From an uncultured Eubacteriales bacterium (GTDB lineage Bacteria > Bacillota > Clostridia > Oscillospirales > Acutalibacteraceae): 64,000 nucleotides of DNA. Where the stretch lies: assembly GCA_934457095.1 (NCBI GenBank), contig CAKSHJ010000001.1:310001-374000 (forward strand), read 5' to 3'. The position numbers were made by a program, and so were the translations under genes. Below, in pieces: positions 51,485 to 60,426 of this stretch; position 1 is the first letter of the stretch, and each line of letters opens with the position of its first letter. Under the pieces are notes generated by a model. It had not been told where the DNA came from. It worked only from the letters and a program-made list of their open reading frames with translations, and ran no database searches.

Positions 51485-52264
51485 TTATAAGTGGCAAAAA
51501 AATTTCGTTAAAGCCAACAACTCTCTGCCATAAGAGTCGGAAAAAATATACCACGGTGTTTCTGCACAAACCGCATAGGCACGCATACCCAAAGCATCGG
51601 CGAGTCTGTTTGCCCGAAATTCATGGTAATATTCGGTAATAATCGCCGTATTTTTATTCCAGTTATTTTCTTCTATCAGTCGCTTGGCATTTGCCAAATT
51701 TTCCTTGGTATTCCGCGAATCGGTATCCTTTGCAATACGCTGCGGCGCGATACCGTTTTCTGTTAAATAGCGATACATTACCTGCGCCTCGGATTCTTGG
51801 TCTGCGCTGCCCATACCACCGGCCACTACGCAATTGACCATGGGATTTTCATTTAAAAATACTACGGCGCGGTTCAGTCTGGCAGTCAAGGAAACCCCCG
51901 GCCTATTTTCCGAAACCCGATTGCCCAACACCACCGCAGTTACATTGGCAAGCGGCACCTGCGGTATGGCAAAAATCATCAATCCGGTTAAAAATGCAAC
52001 CCATATGCCAAAAATAACTGCCAGAAAATTTACAATGCTAAAAGTAATGAAATATGGCTTTTCACGTAATTTTCGTTTACAAAATCGTTTTACGGGGAAG
52101 TACCCGATTGTCAAAAGGCTCACCGCAATGCCAAAATAGGAACCTACCCCAAAGGCTCCGAAAAAAAACGGAATGCAAAACCAAATGAGCAAACCTAAAC
52201 CCACCGCTATAGTAGTCGGCTCATACCATTTTATGCGTTTTGTTGTCTCAGCTAATGCTTTCAT
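51485..52264 (-). CDS. DUF218 (YdcF/ElyC/SanA-type) membrane protein
   Basis: The 259-residue protein has three to four N-terminal membrane helices (to about residue 105) and a DUF218 domain: VLGNRVSENRPG, VVAGGMGSADQESEAQ, DTDSRNTKENLANAKRLI and TEYYHEFRANRLA. ElyC and SanA homologues affect envelope integrity and vancomycin tolerance in enterobacteria. The biochemical role is not known. It is transcribed toward pyrC and probably reads into the pyr promoter region, with no clear terminator. Confidence 0.85.
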   Translation of the reverse strand: MKALAETTKRIKWYEPTTIAVGLGLLIWFCIPFFFGAFGVGSYFGIAVSLLTIGYFPVKRFCKRKLREKPYFITFSIVNFLAVIFGIWVAFLTGLMIFAIPQVPLANVTAVVLGNRVSENRPGVSLTARLNRAVVFLNENPMVNCVVAGGMGSADQESEAQVMYRYLTENGIAPQRIAKDTDSRNTKENLANAKRLIEENNWNKNTAIITEYYHEFRANRLADALGMRAYAVCAETPWYIFSDSYGRELLALTKFFCHL

Positions 52265-52355
52265 ATTCCCCCGCTCTCTCCGTTTGCGCTGTTTTTTCTA
52301 TCATAACATATGGTGCCAACGACTGCAAATTGATTTTTGCGGTATCATGGTTTTC

Positions 52356-53021
52356 TCATAAAGTAAATAAAGTAAAACGGTTTTTTTCAAAATGCAGTAC
52401 CCCCTCCCTGCGCAAATTGCTCAATTCCCGAGACATCGCACTGCGGTCAATACATAAATAATCGGCCAACTCATTGCGGTTAAACGGTATGCTGAATTCA
52501 CGGCTGCCCATTTTTTCCGCCTGCATTTCCAAATAGACAAGCAATCTCTCCCGAATAGAACGCTTAGATAATACCTCCAGCCTGCTATTCAGTTTTAAAT
52601 TTTTCATAGCAAGCTGCCGCAGCATATTCCCAACCAATTCCGCATGGTGGCTACACAAATTCGTACAGGGCATAATCACCCGACGGTAATCCAGCCACAG
52701 GACGGTGCAATCGGTCATGGCGGCCACCGTCACCGGGCAATACTCCGTTTGTACACAGGCAAAGGTTTCGGCAAATAAATCGCCCGGCTGCAATTCCGTT
52801 ACAATCAGCTGGTTGCCGTTGATATCCTCTCGCAGCACATGCGCCTGCCCCTTTAATACAATGCCTACATTGGTTACCGCATCTCCTGCAACCAGCAAAA
52901 ATGCAGCTTTGGAATAATGCTGAACATTTGCATGCAGGCATCTGAGCAAGGAGGGCATATCCTCCTGTTTTATATTTTGAAACAGCATAACTTTTTTTAA
53001 AATTGTAAAATATTTCTGCAA
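52356..53021 (-). CDS. Crp/Fnr-family regulator (HcpR-like by context)
   Basis: The 221-residue protein has a cyclic-nucleotide-binding-type beta barrel (about 10-125, with GQAHVLREDINGNQLIV and LQPGDLFAE) and a C-terminal helix-turn-helix (NRNELADYLCIDRSAMSRELS). It has no N-terminal FNR cysteine cluster. It is divergent from ferredoxin-hcp, the arrangement of HcpR-type nitrosative stress regulators. The start is most likely TTG 53021 with GAGGTG 5 bp upstream, since the frame above it lacks a site. Confidence 0.85.
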   Translation of the reverse strand: MQKYFTILKKVMLFQNIKQEDMPSLLRCLHANVQHYSKAAFLLVAGDAVTNVGIVLKGQAHVLREDINGNQLIVTELQPGDLFAETFACVQTEYCPVTVAAMTDCTVLWLDYRRVIMPCTNLCSHHAELVGNMLRQLAMKNLKLNSRLEVLSKRSIRERLLVYLEMQAEKMGSREFSIPFNRNELADYLCIDRSAMSRELSNLRREGVLHFEKNRFTLFTL

Positions 53022-53036
53022 AAAAACACCTCGTTT

Positions 53037-53078
53037 GTTGCAAATGCAACGAATCAATCACTCTCAGTATAGTACAAT
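53037..53078 (+). promoter_or_regulatory. Crp/Fnr-type operator and promoter of the ferredoxin-hcp operon
   Basis: The palindrome GTTGC-AAAT-GCAAC (53037-53050) lies in the divergent intergenic region. A TACAAT -10 at 53073-53078 predicts a start at about 53085, which puts the palindrome centre at -41.5, the classic class II activator position. No good -35 is present, which fits activator dependence. Confidence 0.6.
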
Positions 53079-53125
53079 GACCTCAGAAAGTCAACCAAAC
53101 AACAAAACGGAGGATGAATGGCATC

Positions 53126-53839
53126 ATGAAACGAACCATCATTAAAATTGACGAGGAGTTATGCACCGGTTGTGAGTTGTGCGTTTCCGCATGTCACGAG
53201 GGCGCTATTGGCATGGTAAACGGCAAAGCTAAGCTGCTCCGCGATGACTACTGCGATGGACTGGGTAATTGTTTGCCCGTGTGCCCTACCGGCGCCATTA
53301 CCTTTGAGGAGCGGGAGGCATTGCCCTTTAATGAGGCCGCAGTATTGGCCGCGCAACAAGCAAAAGAACAAATCGTACAAAAACCGCTTCCCTGCGGCTG
53401 CCCGGGCTCTCACGCCAAGGCCATTGAGCGGAAACACTCGACTGCGCAAACACAACCAAGCTCTAATGCAATGTCCTCTCAATTACAGCAGTGGCCCGTG
53501 CAAATTAAATTAGTACCGGTGAATGCGCCGTATTTTAACGGAGCGCATCTGTTAATCGCCGCAGACTGTACCGCCTTTGCCTACGGCAACTTTCATGCAG
53601 AGTTTATGCAACATAAAATCTGTTTAATCGGCTGCCCAAAATTGGACGAAGGTGATTACGCGGAAAAATTAACCGCCATTCTTGCGCAAAACGACATTCA
53701 AAGCGTAACCGTGGCGCGCATGGAGGTTCCCTGCTGCGGGGGCATTGTCAATTCGGTAAAAACTGCGCTGCTGCAAAGCGGAAAAATGATTCCGTGGCAG
53801 GTAGCAATCATCTCTACCGACGGAAATTTAATTGCTTGA
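53126..53839 (+). CDS. 4Fe-4S ferredoxin-type protein associated with Hcp
   Basis: The 237-residue protein has an N-terminal two-cluster ferredoxin domain (CTGCELCVSACHEGAI and a degenerate CDGLGNCLPVCPTGAI, residues about 12-58), a variable linker with CGCPGSH, and a C-terminal domain containing GCPKLDEGDYAEKL and VPCCGGI. It probably donates electrons to the hybrid cluster protein encoded 29 bp downstream. The ATG at 53126 fits GGAGG better than the ATG at 53114, which touches it. Confidence 0.88.
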   Translation: MKRTIIKIDEELCTGCELCVSACHEGAIGMVNGKAKLLRDDYCDGLGNCLPVCPTGAITFEEREALPFNEAAVLAAQQAKEQIVQKPLPCGCPGSHAKAIERKHSTAQTQPSSNAMSSQLQQWPVQIKLVPVNAPYFNGAHLLIAADCTAFAYGNFHAEFMQHKICLIGCPKLDEGDYAEKLTAILAQNDIQSVTVARMEVPCCGGIVNSVKTALLQSGKMIPWQVAIISTDGNLIA

Positions 53840-53868
53840 AAATATTAGTAAATAAGGAGAAATGAATC

Positions 53869-55458
53869 ATGTCTATGTTCTGTTTTCAATGTGAGCAAAC
53901 AGTCGGCTGCAACGGCTGTACTAAAGTAGGAGTATGCGGCAAACAACCTGATACCGCTCAATTACAGGATGAATTAACCGGTGCGCTCATCGGTCTGGCA
54001 TTGGCCGCCAAAGACAAAGAAACACAACTTACGCCAGAAACGCGCCGGCTTGTGCCGGAAGGGTTGTTTATTACCTTGACTAATGTCAGCTTTGACAATG
54101 ACCAGATAAAGCGTCAAATCGAAAAAACACGTCAGGCGACCTTGGCTTTGCAGCCGCAATGCTGCACTGCCTGTGTAAATGATTTTAACGTAAATGAAAT
54201 CTGGCAGGCCGATGAGGATATTCGTTCCCTGAAATCGCTGATTCTATTCGGTATTCGCGGTATTTCCTCCTATGCATATCACGCTATGATTTTGGGCTAT
54301 ACCGACGACAGCACTTTACAGTTTATATTAAAGGCGCTCAGAACCCTAAGCCTGAATTTAACAATGGAAGAACTGCTGCCGGTAGTATTGGAGGCTGGCA
54401 AGGTAAATTTGACCTGCATGGAGCTTTTGGACCGGGCAAACCGCGAAACCTACGGCACACCGGAACCAACCACCGTACCGCTTGCCATTGAACCCGGACC
54501 GTTTATCGTGGTTTCCGGCCACGACCTGCACGACCTTGCATTGCTGCTGGAGCAAACAAAAGACAAGGGCATCAATATTTACACACACGGAGAAATGCTA
54601 CCCTGTCACGCTTACCCAAAATTAAAAGCGTATCCGCATTTAAAAGGCAATTTCGGTACAGCATGGCAAAATCAGCAAAAAGAATTCCATAAGATACCCG
54701 GAGCAGTGCTGTTTACCACAAACTGTATTATGCCCGTAAAAGAAAGCTACGCCGACCGTGTATTCACCACTTCTGTGGTTGCGTACCCGCAAATGGTGCA
54801 CATTGACAATGAAAAAGACTTTACTCCGGTCATTGAAAAGGCGCTTGAGCTGGGCGGCTATCCGGAAACTCATCAAATGACGGGCATCAACGGCGGCACA
54901 ACCGTTACCACCGGCTTTGGCTGGAACACCGTTTTATCCGTTGCCGACACGGTAATCGATGCGGTAAAAGCCGGAGATATTAGACACTTTTTCTTAGTGG
55001 GCGGCTGCGACGGCGCACGCACAGGCCGTAATTATTACACCGAATTTGTACAAAAATCACCAAAGGATACCGTAATTTTAACTTTGGCGTGCGGCAAATA
55101 TCGCTTTAATGACCTGGATATCGGGGAAATCGGCGGCTTACCACGCATATTGGACATGGGACAATGCAACGATGCCTATGGCGCGATTCGTGTGGCGCTG
55201 GCATTGGCAGAGGCTTTTGACTGCGGCGTAAACGATTTGCCGTTGACTTTGGTTCTCTCGTGGTATGAGCAAAAAGCCGTATGCATTCTGCTCTCCCTGC
55301 TGTATTTGGGCATCAAAAATATTTACCTTGGCCCCACGCTGCCGGCATTTCTCTCGCCCAATGTACTCAAATTTTTGGTGGACCAATATCAAATTCATCC
55401 GCTCTCTGGCGCAGAGGAGGATTTAAACCAGATTTTAAAAAGCGCAAAACCGGCCTAA
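53869..55458 (+). CDS. hcp: Hybrid cluster protein (hydroxylamine/NO reductase)
   Basis: The 529-residue protein has the N-terminal cluster ligands MFCFQCEQTVGCNGCTKVGVCG and the hybrid-cluster ligand regions TTNCIMPV, VGGCDGAR and LACGKYRFN. Hcp reduces NO and hydroxylamine under anaerobic nitrosative stress. Length matches the shorter, strict-anaerobe class. The start follows AAGGAG. It ends the operon. The next promoter (trp T-box) begins 24 bp after its stop, with no terminator between. Confidence 0.96.
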   Translation: MSMFCFQCEQTVGCNGCTKVGVCGKQPDTAQLQDELTGALIGLALAAKDKETQLTPETRRLVPEGLFITLTNVSFDNDQIKRQIEKTRQATLALQPQCCTACVNDFNVNEIWQADEDIRSLKSLILFGIRGISSYAYHAMILGYTDDSTLQFILKALRTLSLNLTMEELLPVVLEAGKVNLTCMELLDRANRETYGTPEPTTVPLAIEPGPFIVVSGHDLHDLALLLEQTKDKGINIYTHGEMLPCHAYPKLKAYPHLKGNFGTAWQNQQKEFHKIPGAVLFTTNCIMPVKESYADRVFTTSVVAYPQMVHIDNEKDFTPVIEKALELGGYPETHQMTGINGGTTVTTGFGWNTVLSVADTVIDAVKAGDIRHFFLVGGCDGARTGRNYYTEFVQKSPKDTVILTLACGKYRFNDLDIGEIGGLPRILDMGQCNDAYGAIRVALALAEAFDCGVNDLPLTLVLSWYEQKAVCILLSLLYLGIKNIYLGPTLPAFLSPNVLKFLVDQYQIHPLSGAEEDLNQILKSAKPA

Positions 55459-55481
55459 ATGCAAAAAGTTTAATTTTTATA

Positions 55482-55509
55482 TTGACATTGCCGAAAAATC
55501 ATGTAAAAT
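55482..55509 (+). promoter_or_regulatory. Promoter of the trp operon
   Basis: TTGACA and TAAAAT are separated by 16 bp just upstream of the T-box leader. Confidence 0.7.
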
Positions 55510-55515
55510 AGTAAG

Positions 55516-55826
55516 CAGAACAATTTCATAGAAAAATCCGAGGAGCAAAAGTAAGTAGCGCGCAACACGGTGTCGCAGAGAATCGGCGGTTGGTGGAATG
55601 CCGATACATACGCTGTGCGTGAATGGGTTTGTAAGGAGCATGATGAAACGAATTTTCCCCAGTAGTCATCGCCGTACCTTCTGCGTTAAGGAAGAGGATA
55701 TTCAGGCATTTTTGCTGCGTATCTGTCAATGAGGAAATATGCATTACAACTTCTGCATGTTTTAAATTTGGGTGGCACCGCGAGTCTATCGTCCCTTGTT
55801 AAGAGGAATGATAGGCTCTTTTTGTT
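55516..55826 (+). promoter_or_regulatory. T-box riboswitch, tryptophan specifier
   Basis: The about 310-nt leader ends in the T-box sequence GGGTGGCACCGCGAG (55770-55784) followed by the terminator GAGTCTATC/GATAGGCTC with T's (55782-55823). Stem I text TTGGTGGAATGCC is present (55590-55602). A specifier-like GTGAATGGGT puts TGG (Trp) at 55624-55626. Uncharged tRNA-Trp should pair and block termination, turning on trpE onward when tryptophan is scarce. Confidence 0.9.
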
Positions 55827-55862
55827 TTATTTTTTAATTTATTTAATAAAGGAGTGTACGCT

Positions 55863-57332
55863 ATGTTATATCCGGCTTTGCACAAGGTTACCGAACTGCT
55901 AACCGAATACCAAATCACGCCCGTATTTTACGAAGTGCTTTCCGATACCTGTACCCCCATTCATATTTATAACGCCTTAGAACAAAAGGAAGAAAACTGC
56001 TTTATTTTGGAAAGCGTGGACAATTCTCAGCAGTGGGGTCGATACTCCTTCATCGGTATTCGGCCCAAGGCAGAAATCAAAGTCAAAAACGGCGTGGTGA
56101 CACATAACAACGGCAATTCCGAAACCACAATTCATACCGAAAATCCCATTGCATATCTTTCGGAGATCATGCAGGAATACCGTTCTCCCAATTTTCCAAA
56201 TAAGCCAAAGCTCACCGGCGGGTTAATCGGCTACTTTGCCTATGATGCCGTGCGTTATATGGAACCTACTGTTGCAGATTCTCCCCCAGACGACCTGAAT
56301 ATGCCCGATTGTCACTTGTTTTTGTACGACGAAATCGTAGCGTTTGACCACCTGAGCAATAAAGCGGTCATTATTTTGAACATCTCCTGCAAAGGAGACA
56401 TCACCGAGCAATATGAGGCGTGTAAAGTACGCGCCGAGCAAATTGCCCAAACGCTAAACTACTATGTACCCACACCAAAACCGCGCCATGCACAAAAGGA
56501 AATTACAGTGACCTCCAATGTGACCGCAGAGGAATTTTACGAAATGGTGCAACAGGCCAAAACGCACATTTTAAACGGAGATATTTTCCAAATCGTACTT
56601 TCTCAGCGGTTTGAGGTGGAGAATCCGCCCAATCCCTTTGATGTTTACCGTATGCTGCGCACCGCCAACCCTTCTCCCTACCTATACTATTTCAAACATA
56701 AAGACTACCAAATTGCAGGCGCTTCTCCCGAAATGCTGGTCAATATTACCAAGGGAATTGTATCCACAAAACCCATTGCCGGCACCATTGGCAGAGGCGT
56801 TTCAGAGGAAATTGACAAACAACTGGAACAACAGCTGCTCAGCGACCCCAAGGAACGAGCCGAGCATACCATGCTGGTAGACTTAGGGAGAAATGATGTG
56901 GGTAAAGTTGCAAAATTCGGCACGGTGGAGGTCACGGACTTTATGCACATTGAACGCTACTCCAAGGTAATGCATTTGGTCAGCGATGTAAAAGGACTGT
57001 TGCGGGACGATAAAACCGCTTTAGACGCTTTAATGGCGGTACTGCCGGCAGGTACGCTTTCAGGAGCGCCAAAAGTACGCGCCATGCAATTGATTGATCA
57101 ACTGGAAAACAAACACCGCGGTTTATACGGAGGTACAGTAGGTTATTTGGGCTTTGACGGCAATATTGACACTTGTATTGCCATACGTACGGTTTTATTT
57201 CAAAATAACAAAGCGTATGTGCAGGCCGGCGCAGGAATTGTAGCAGATTCGGTGCCGGAAAAAGAATATGCGGAAACGCAAAATAAGGCTTTGGCGGTGA
57301 TTAACGCCATAAAAGATGCCGGTAATATTTGA
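55863..57332 (+). CDS. trpE: Anthranilate synthase component I
   Basis: The 489-residue chorismate-utilising enzyme has the TrpE N-terminal domain (CFILESVDNSQQWGRYSFIG, a feedback-site-like LLES region) and catalytic text GDIFQIVLSQRF, ASPEMLVNI, PIAGTIGRG and AGAGIVADSVPEKEY. ATG 55863 follows AAGGAG. The GTG at 55854 overlaps that site. It works with the TrpG domain of the next protein. Confidence 0.95.
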   Translation: MLYPALHKVTELLTEYQITPVFYEVLSDTCTPIHIYNALEQKEENCFILESVDNSQQWGRYSFIGIRPKAEIKVKNGVVTHNNGNSETTIHTENPIAYLSEIMQEYRSPNFPNKPKLTGGLIGYFAYDAVRYMEPTVADSPPDDLNMPDCHLFLYDEIVAFDHLSNKAVIILNISCKGDITEQYEACKVRAEQIAQTLNYYVPTPKPRHAQKEITVTSNVTAEEFYEMVQQAKTHILNGDIFQIVLSQRFEVENPPNPFDVYRMLRTANPSPYLYYFKHKDYQIAGASPEMLVNITKGIVSTKPIAGTIGRGVSEEIDKQLEQQLLSDPKERAEHTMLVDLGRNDVGKVAKFGTVEVTDFMHIERYSKVMHLVSDVKGLLRDDKTALDALMAVLPAGTLSGAPKVRAMQLIDQLENKHRGLYGGTVGYLGFDGNIDTCIAIRTVLFQNNKAYVQAGAGIVADSVPEKEYAETQNKALAVINAIKDAGNI

Positions 57333-57348
57333 GCGGGGGAAATACAGC

Positions 57349-59010
57349 ATGATTTTACTACTGGATAACTACGATTCCTTTACTTATAATTTATATCAGC
57401 AAATCGGACAATTGTATGAAGATATTACCGTGATACGCAACGACAAAATTACCGTTCAGGAAATTACACGAATGCAGCCGCAGGCAATTATTATCTCACC
57501 CGGACCGGGCTATCCTCAAAACGCCGGTGTTTCCGTAGCGGTCGTGCAAAATTTCAGCGGTAAAATTCCCATTTTAGGCGTATGTCTCGGTCATCAGGCC
57601 ATTGCACAGGGCTTTGGCGGCAAAATTGTACGGGCAAAACAGCTTATGCACGGCAAAGCAAGCAACATTTCCGTTGACAATTCCTGTACCCTTTTCAAAC
57701 ATTTACCGCAAACTGTTTCCGTTGCAAGGTATCATTCTTTAATTGCTGAGCAGGCCACCCTGCCCAAATGCCTAACTGTTACCGCAACCGATGAAGTCGG
57801 GCAAATTATGGCGCTTGCGCACAACGAACACCCTACCTACGGCGTGCAATTTCACCCGGAATCCATTCTGACCAAGGATGGCATGCAAATGATTGAGAAT
57901 TTTTTATGTTACGTTGCAAAACTCAATATTACACCTTTGCATGCCGAGAAAAATCAATTGCCGCCGGCGCAGCGCAATGCCCTGAAACCGTACATTTTTA
58001 AAGTGATAGAAGGAGCCAATTTAACCGAACAGGAAGCCTATGATGCCATGGACTGTATTATGAATGGCTGCGCAACCGATGCACAAATCGGTTCATTCAC
58101 CACCGCGTTACGCATGAAGGGTGAAACCGTTGACGAATTGACCGGCTTTGCAAAGGTTATGCGACAAAAAGCAGCCACCGTTAAAGGCGGTACAGATGCC
58201 GTAGACATTGTGGGAACTGGCGGCGATATGGCAAATACCTTTAATATCTCCACCACCGCGGCCTTTGTAACAGCCGGCGCGGGACTTAGAGTTGCAAAGC
58301 ACGGAAATCGCAGCGTTTCCAGCAAAAGCGGCAGCGCAGATGTGCTGGAAAAATTAGGGGTCAATATTCAGCTTACGCCAGAGCAAGCAACCTCCTGCTT
58401 AGAGCAATGCGGCATTTGCTTTCTGTTTGCGCAAAAATTCCACGGTTCCATGAAATTCGCCGCCCCCTCTCGCCGCGAAGTAGGCGTGCGTACCGTATTC
58501 AATATTTTAGGGCCGCTTGCCAATCCCGCGCTTACCAATTATATGGTATTGGGCGTTTACGAAAAAGCCTTAATGGAGCCTATGGCAAGAGTATTGATGA
58601 ATTTGGGCATGGAAAGCGCACTGATCGTACACGGCAACGACGGCTTGGATGAAGTAACGCTTTCGACCAAAACTGCCGTTTGCCAGGTACAGGGTAATAA
58701 GCTCATTCAGTATGAAATCGCGCCGCAGGATTTTGGCATACCCTGCGCCGAAATGGAGCAGGTGGTGGGCGGCACGGCTGCAGAAAATGCGGTCATTACA
58801 CTCGAAATTTTAAACGGCAAACACGGTCCACAGCGAGATATTGTGGTATTAAACGCAGCCTGTGCCCTATATGCAGGTAAAAAGGCCGAAAGCATTGCAC
58901 AGGGTGTGCAATTGGCGCAGCAGGCCATAGACAGCGGTAAGGCGCTGGCAAAATTAGAGGCGTTGAAAACCGTAAGCATGCAATTTGCAGAAAAGGAGCA
59001 AAACATATGA
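57349..59010 (+). CDS. trpGD: Anthranilate synthase glutaminase - anthranilate phosphoribosyltransferase fusion
   Basis: The 553-residue fusion joins a class I glutaminase (about 1-190, LLDNYDSFTYNL, nucleophile in GVCLGHQAIAQ, HPESIL) to TrpD (about 210-545, VDIVGTGGDMANTFNIST, AKHGNRSVSSKSGSAD). It covers ammonia supply to TrpE and the second pathway step. A similar GD fusion is known in enterobacteria, and in Firmicutes both fused and split forms occur. The start follows GGGGGA. The end overlaps trpC by 4 bp. Confidence 0.95.
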   Translation: MILLLDNYDSFTYNLYQQIGQLYEDITVIRNDKITVQEITRMQPQAIIISPGPGYPQNAGVSVAVVQNFSGKIPILGVCLGHQAIAQGFGGKIVRAKQLMHGKASNISVDNSCTLFKHLPQTVSVARYHSLIAEQATLPKCLTVTATDEVGQIMALAHNEHPTYGVQFHPESILTKDGMQMIENFLCYVAKLNITPLHAEKNQLPPAQRNALKPYIFKVIEGANLTEQEAYDAMDCIMNGCATDAQIGSFTTALRMKGETVDELTGFAKVMRQKAATVKGGTDAVDIVGTGGDMANTFNISTTAAFVTAGAGLRVAKHGNRSVSSKSGSADVLEKLGVNIQLTPEQATSCLEQCGICFLFAQKFHGSMKFAAPSRREVGVRTVFNILGPLANPALTNYMVLGVYEKALMEPMARVLMNLGMESALIVHGNDGLDEVTLSTKTAVCQVQGNKLIQYEIAPQDFGIPCAEMEQVVGGTAAENAVITLEILNGKHGPQRDIVVLNAACALYAGKKAESIAQGVQLAQQAIDSGKALAKLEALKTVSMQFAEKEQNI

Positions 59011-59789
59011 TTCTGGAACAAATTGTAGAAAAGCGAAAACAACAGCTCATTGCCGAACAACATGCCGTTGCTCCGGAAACCATGAAAACTCAGGCATTAC
59101 AAAATACAAGATCGTGTATTTCTTTTTATAAGGCACTTAAACAACATACGCTTTCTGTGATTGCAGAAGTCAAAAAAGCCTCACCCTCCAAGGGACTAAT
59201 TTGCGCAAAATTTGACCCGGTTGCTATCGCACGGGCATATGAAGCTGCCGGTGCAAACGCTATTTCCGTACTAACCGAGGAGCACTATTTTCAGGGCAGC
59301 AGCCGTTATTTAACCGAAATACGCCGGCAAGTAACCACTCTGCCCTTACTGAGAAAAGACTTTATTATAGACCCTTATCAAATTTACCAAGCAAAGTGCA
59401 TCGGAGCAGATGCCATTTTGCTCATTGCCGCCGTTTTAGATACCGATACTTTAACGCAGTATTATAAAATCGCGCAGGATTTAGGGCTGGAGTGCCTTGC
59501 CGAGGTACATAACAAACCGGAATTGGAGAGCGTATTGAAAGTAGGGTTTCCAGTTGTGGGCATTAACAACCGTAATCTGAAAACCTTTCAGGTTTCCTTA
59601 AATACCACCGCAAAACTTGCTCCTTTACTCCCAAAATCATGCGTACTGGTTTCTGAAAGCGGCATTGCAAGCAACACCGACATGAAAACCGTGCGCGAGT
59701 ACGGCGCAGACGCTGTTTTAATCGGAGAGACGCTGATGAAAAGTCAAAATATTGCGCAAACCATGGACGACCTGAGGAAACCGATATGA
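59007..59789 (+). CDS. trpC: Indole-3-glycerol-phosphate synthase
   Basis: The 260-residue (beta/alpha)8 enzyme has VIAEVKKASPSKG (catalytic Lys), the strand LLRKDFIID and the loop VSESGIAS. It closes the indole ring of CdRP. It overlaps trpGD and trpF by 4 bp each. Confidence 0.96.
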   Translation: MILEQIVEKRKQQLIAEQHAVAPETMKTQALQNTRSCISFYKALKQHTLSVIAEVKKASPSKGLICAKFDPVAIARAYEAAGANAISVLTEEHYFQGSSRYLTEIRRQVTTLPLLRKDFIIDPYQIYQAKCIGADAILLIAAVLDTDTLTQYYKIAQDLGLECLAEVHNKPELESVLKVGFPVVGINNRNLKTFQVSLNTTAKLAPLLPKSCVLVSESGIASNTDMKTVREYGADAVLIGETLMKSQNIAQTMDDLRKPI

Positions 59790-60418
59790 ATGCGCCAAAA
59801 TTAAAATTCTGTGGCATACGCCGTTGGCAGGACATTACCTACTTAAACGCATGTATGCCCGACTACGCGGGCTTTGTGTTTGCAAAAAGTCCTAGGCAAA
59901 TTTCTGCCACAACAGCGGCGGCATTGGAGCAGGAATTACACCCTGCCATAAAACGGGTAGGCGTATTTGTGAACGAACCGATAGAGTCTCTACTGCAAAC
60001 CGCCGTTCTTGCAAATTTAGATGCCTTGCAATTGCACGGCGATGAAGACGAAAACTATATTCGCCACTTACGCAGCGCCCTACAAATACCCTGCGAAATC
60101 TGGAAAGCGGTGCGTGTGCGCAAAGCGGCGCAAATTGCGAACGCAAACCGCCTGCCGGTTGATAAACTTCTATTTGACAGCTTTGCAGAAAATACTTATG
60201 GCGGCACGGGTACGGTTGCAAATTGGCAGCTATTGCGGCAGGCAAATGCGGAAAAGCCGTTTTTTCTGGCCGGCGGTTTAAACTCCCAAAATATTATGCA
60301 AGGCATACACAGCGTGCAGCCATTTGGTGTGGATTTATCCGGTGGCATCGAAACAGACGGTTATAAGGACAAAGAAAAAATGCTGCAAATTACAAAATTG
60401 GTAAAACAACGGAAATGA
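59786..60418 (+). CDS. trpF: Phosphoribosylanthranilate isomerase
   Basis: The 210-residue barrel starts LKFCGIRRWQDI (catalytic Cys) and carries LQLHGDED, the catalytic Asp strand LLFDS and the phosphate loop FFLAGGLNSQN. It is a stand-alone TrpF, not fused to TrpC. Confidence 0.95.
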   Translation: MNAPKLKFCGIRRWQDITYLNACMPDYAGFVFAKSPRQISATTAAALEQELHPAIKRVGVFVNEPIESLLQTAVLANLDALQLHGDEDENYIRHLRSALQIPCEIWKAVRVRKAAQIANANRLPVDKLLFDSFAENTYGGTGTVANWQLLRQANAEKPFFLAGGLNSQNIMQGIHSVQPFGVDLSGGIETDGYKDKEKMLQITKLVKQRK

Positions 60419-60426
60419 GGAGTAAC

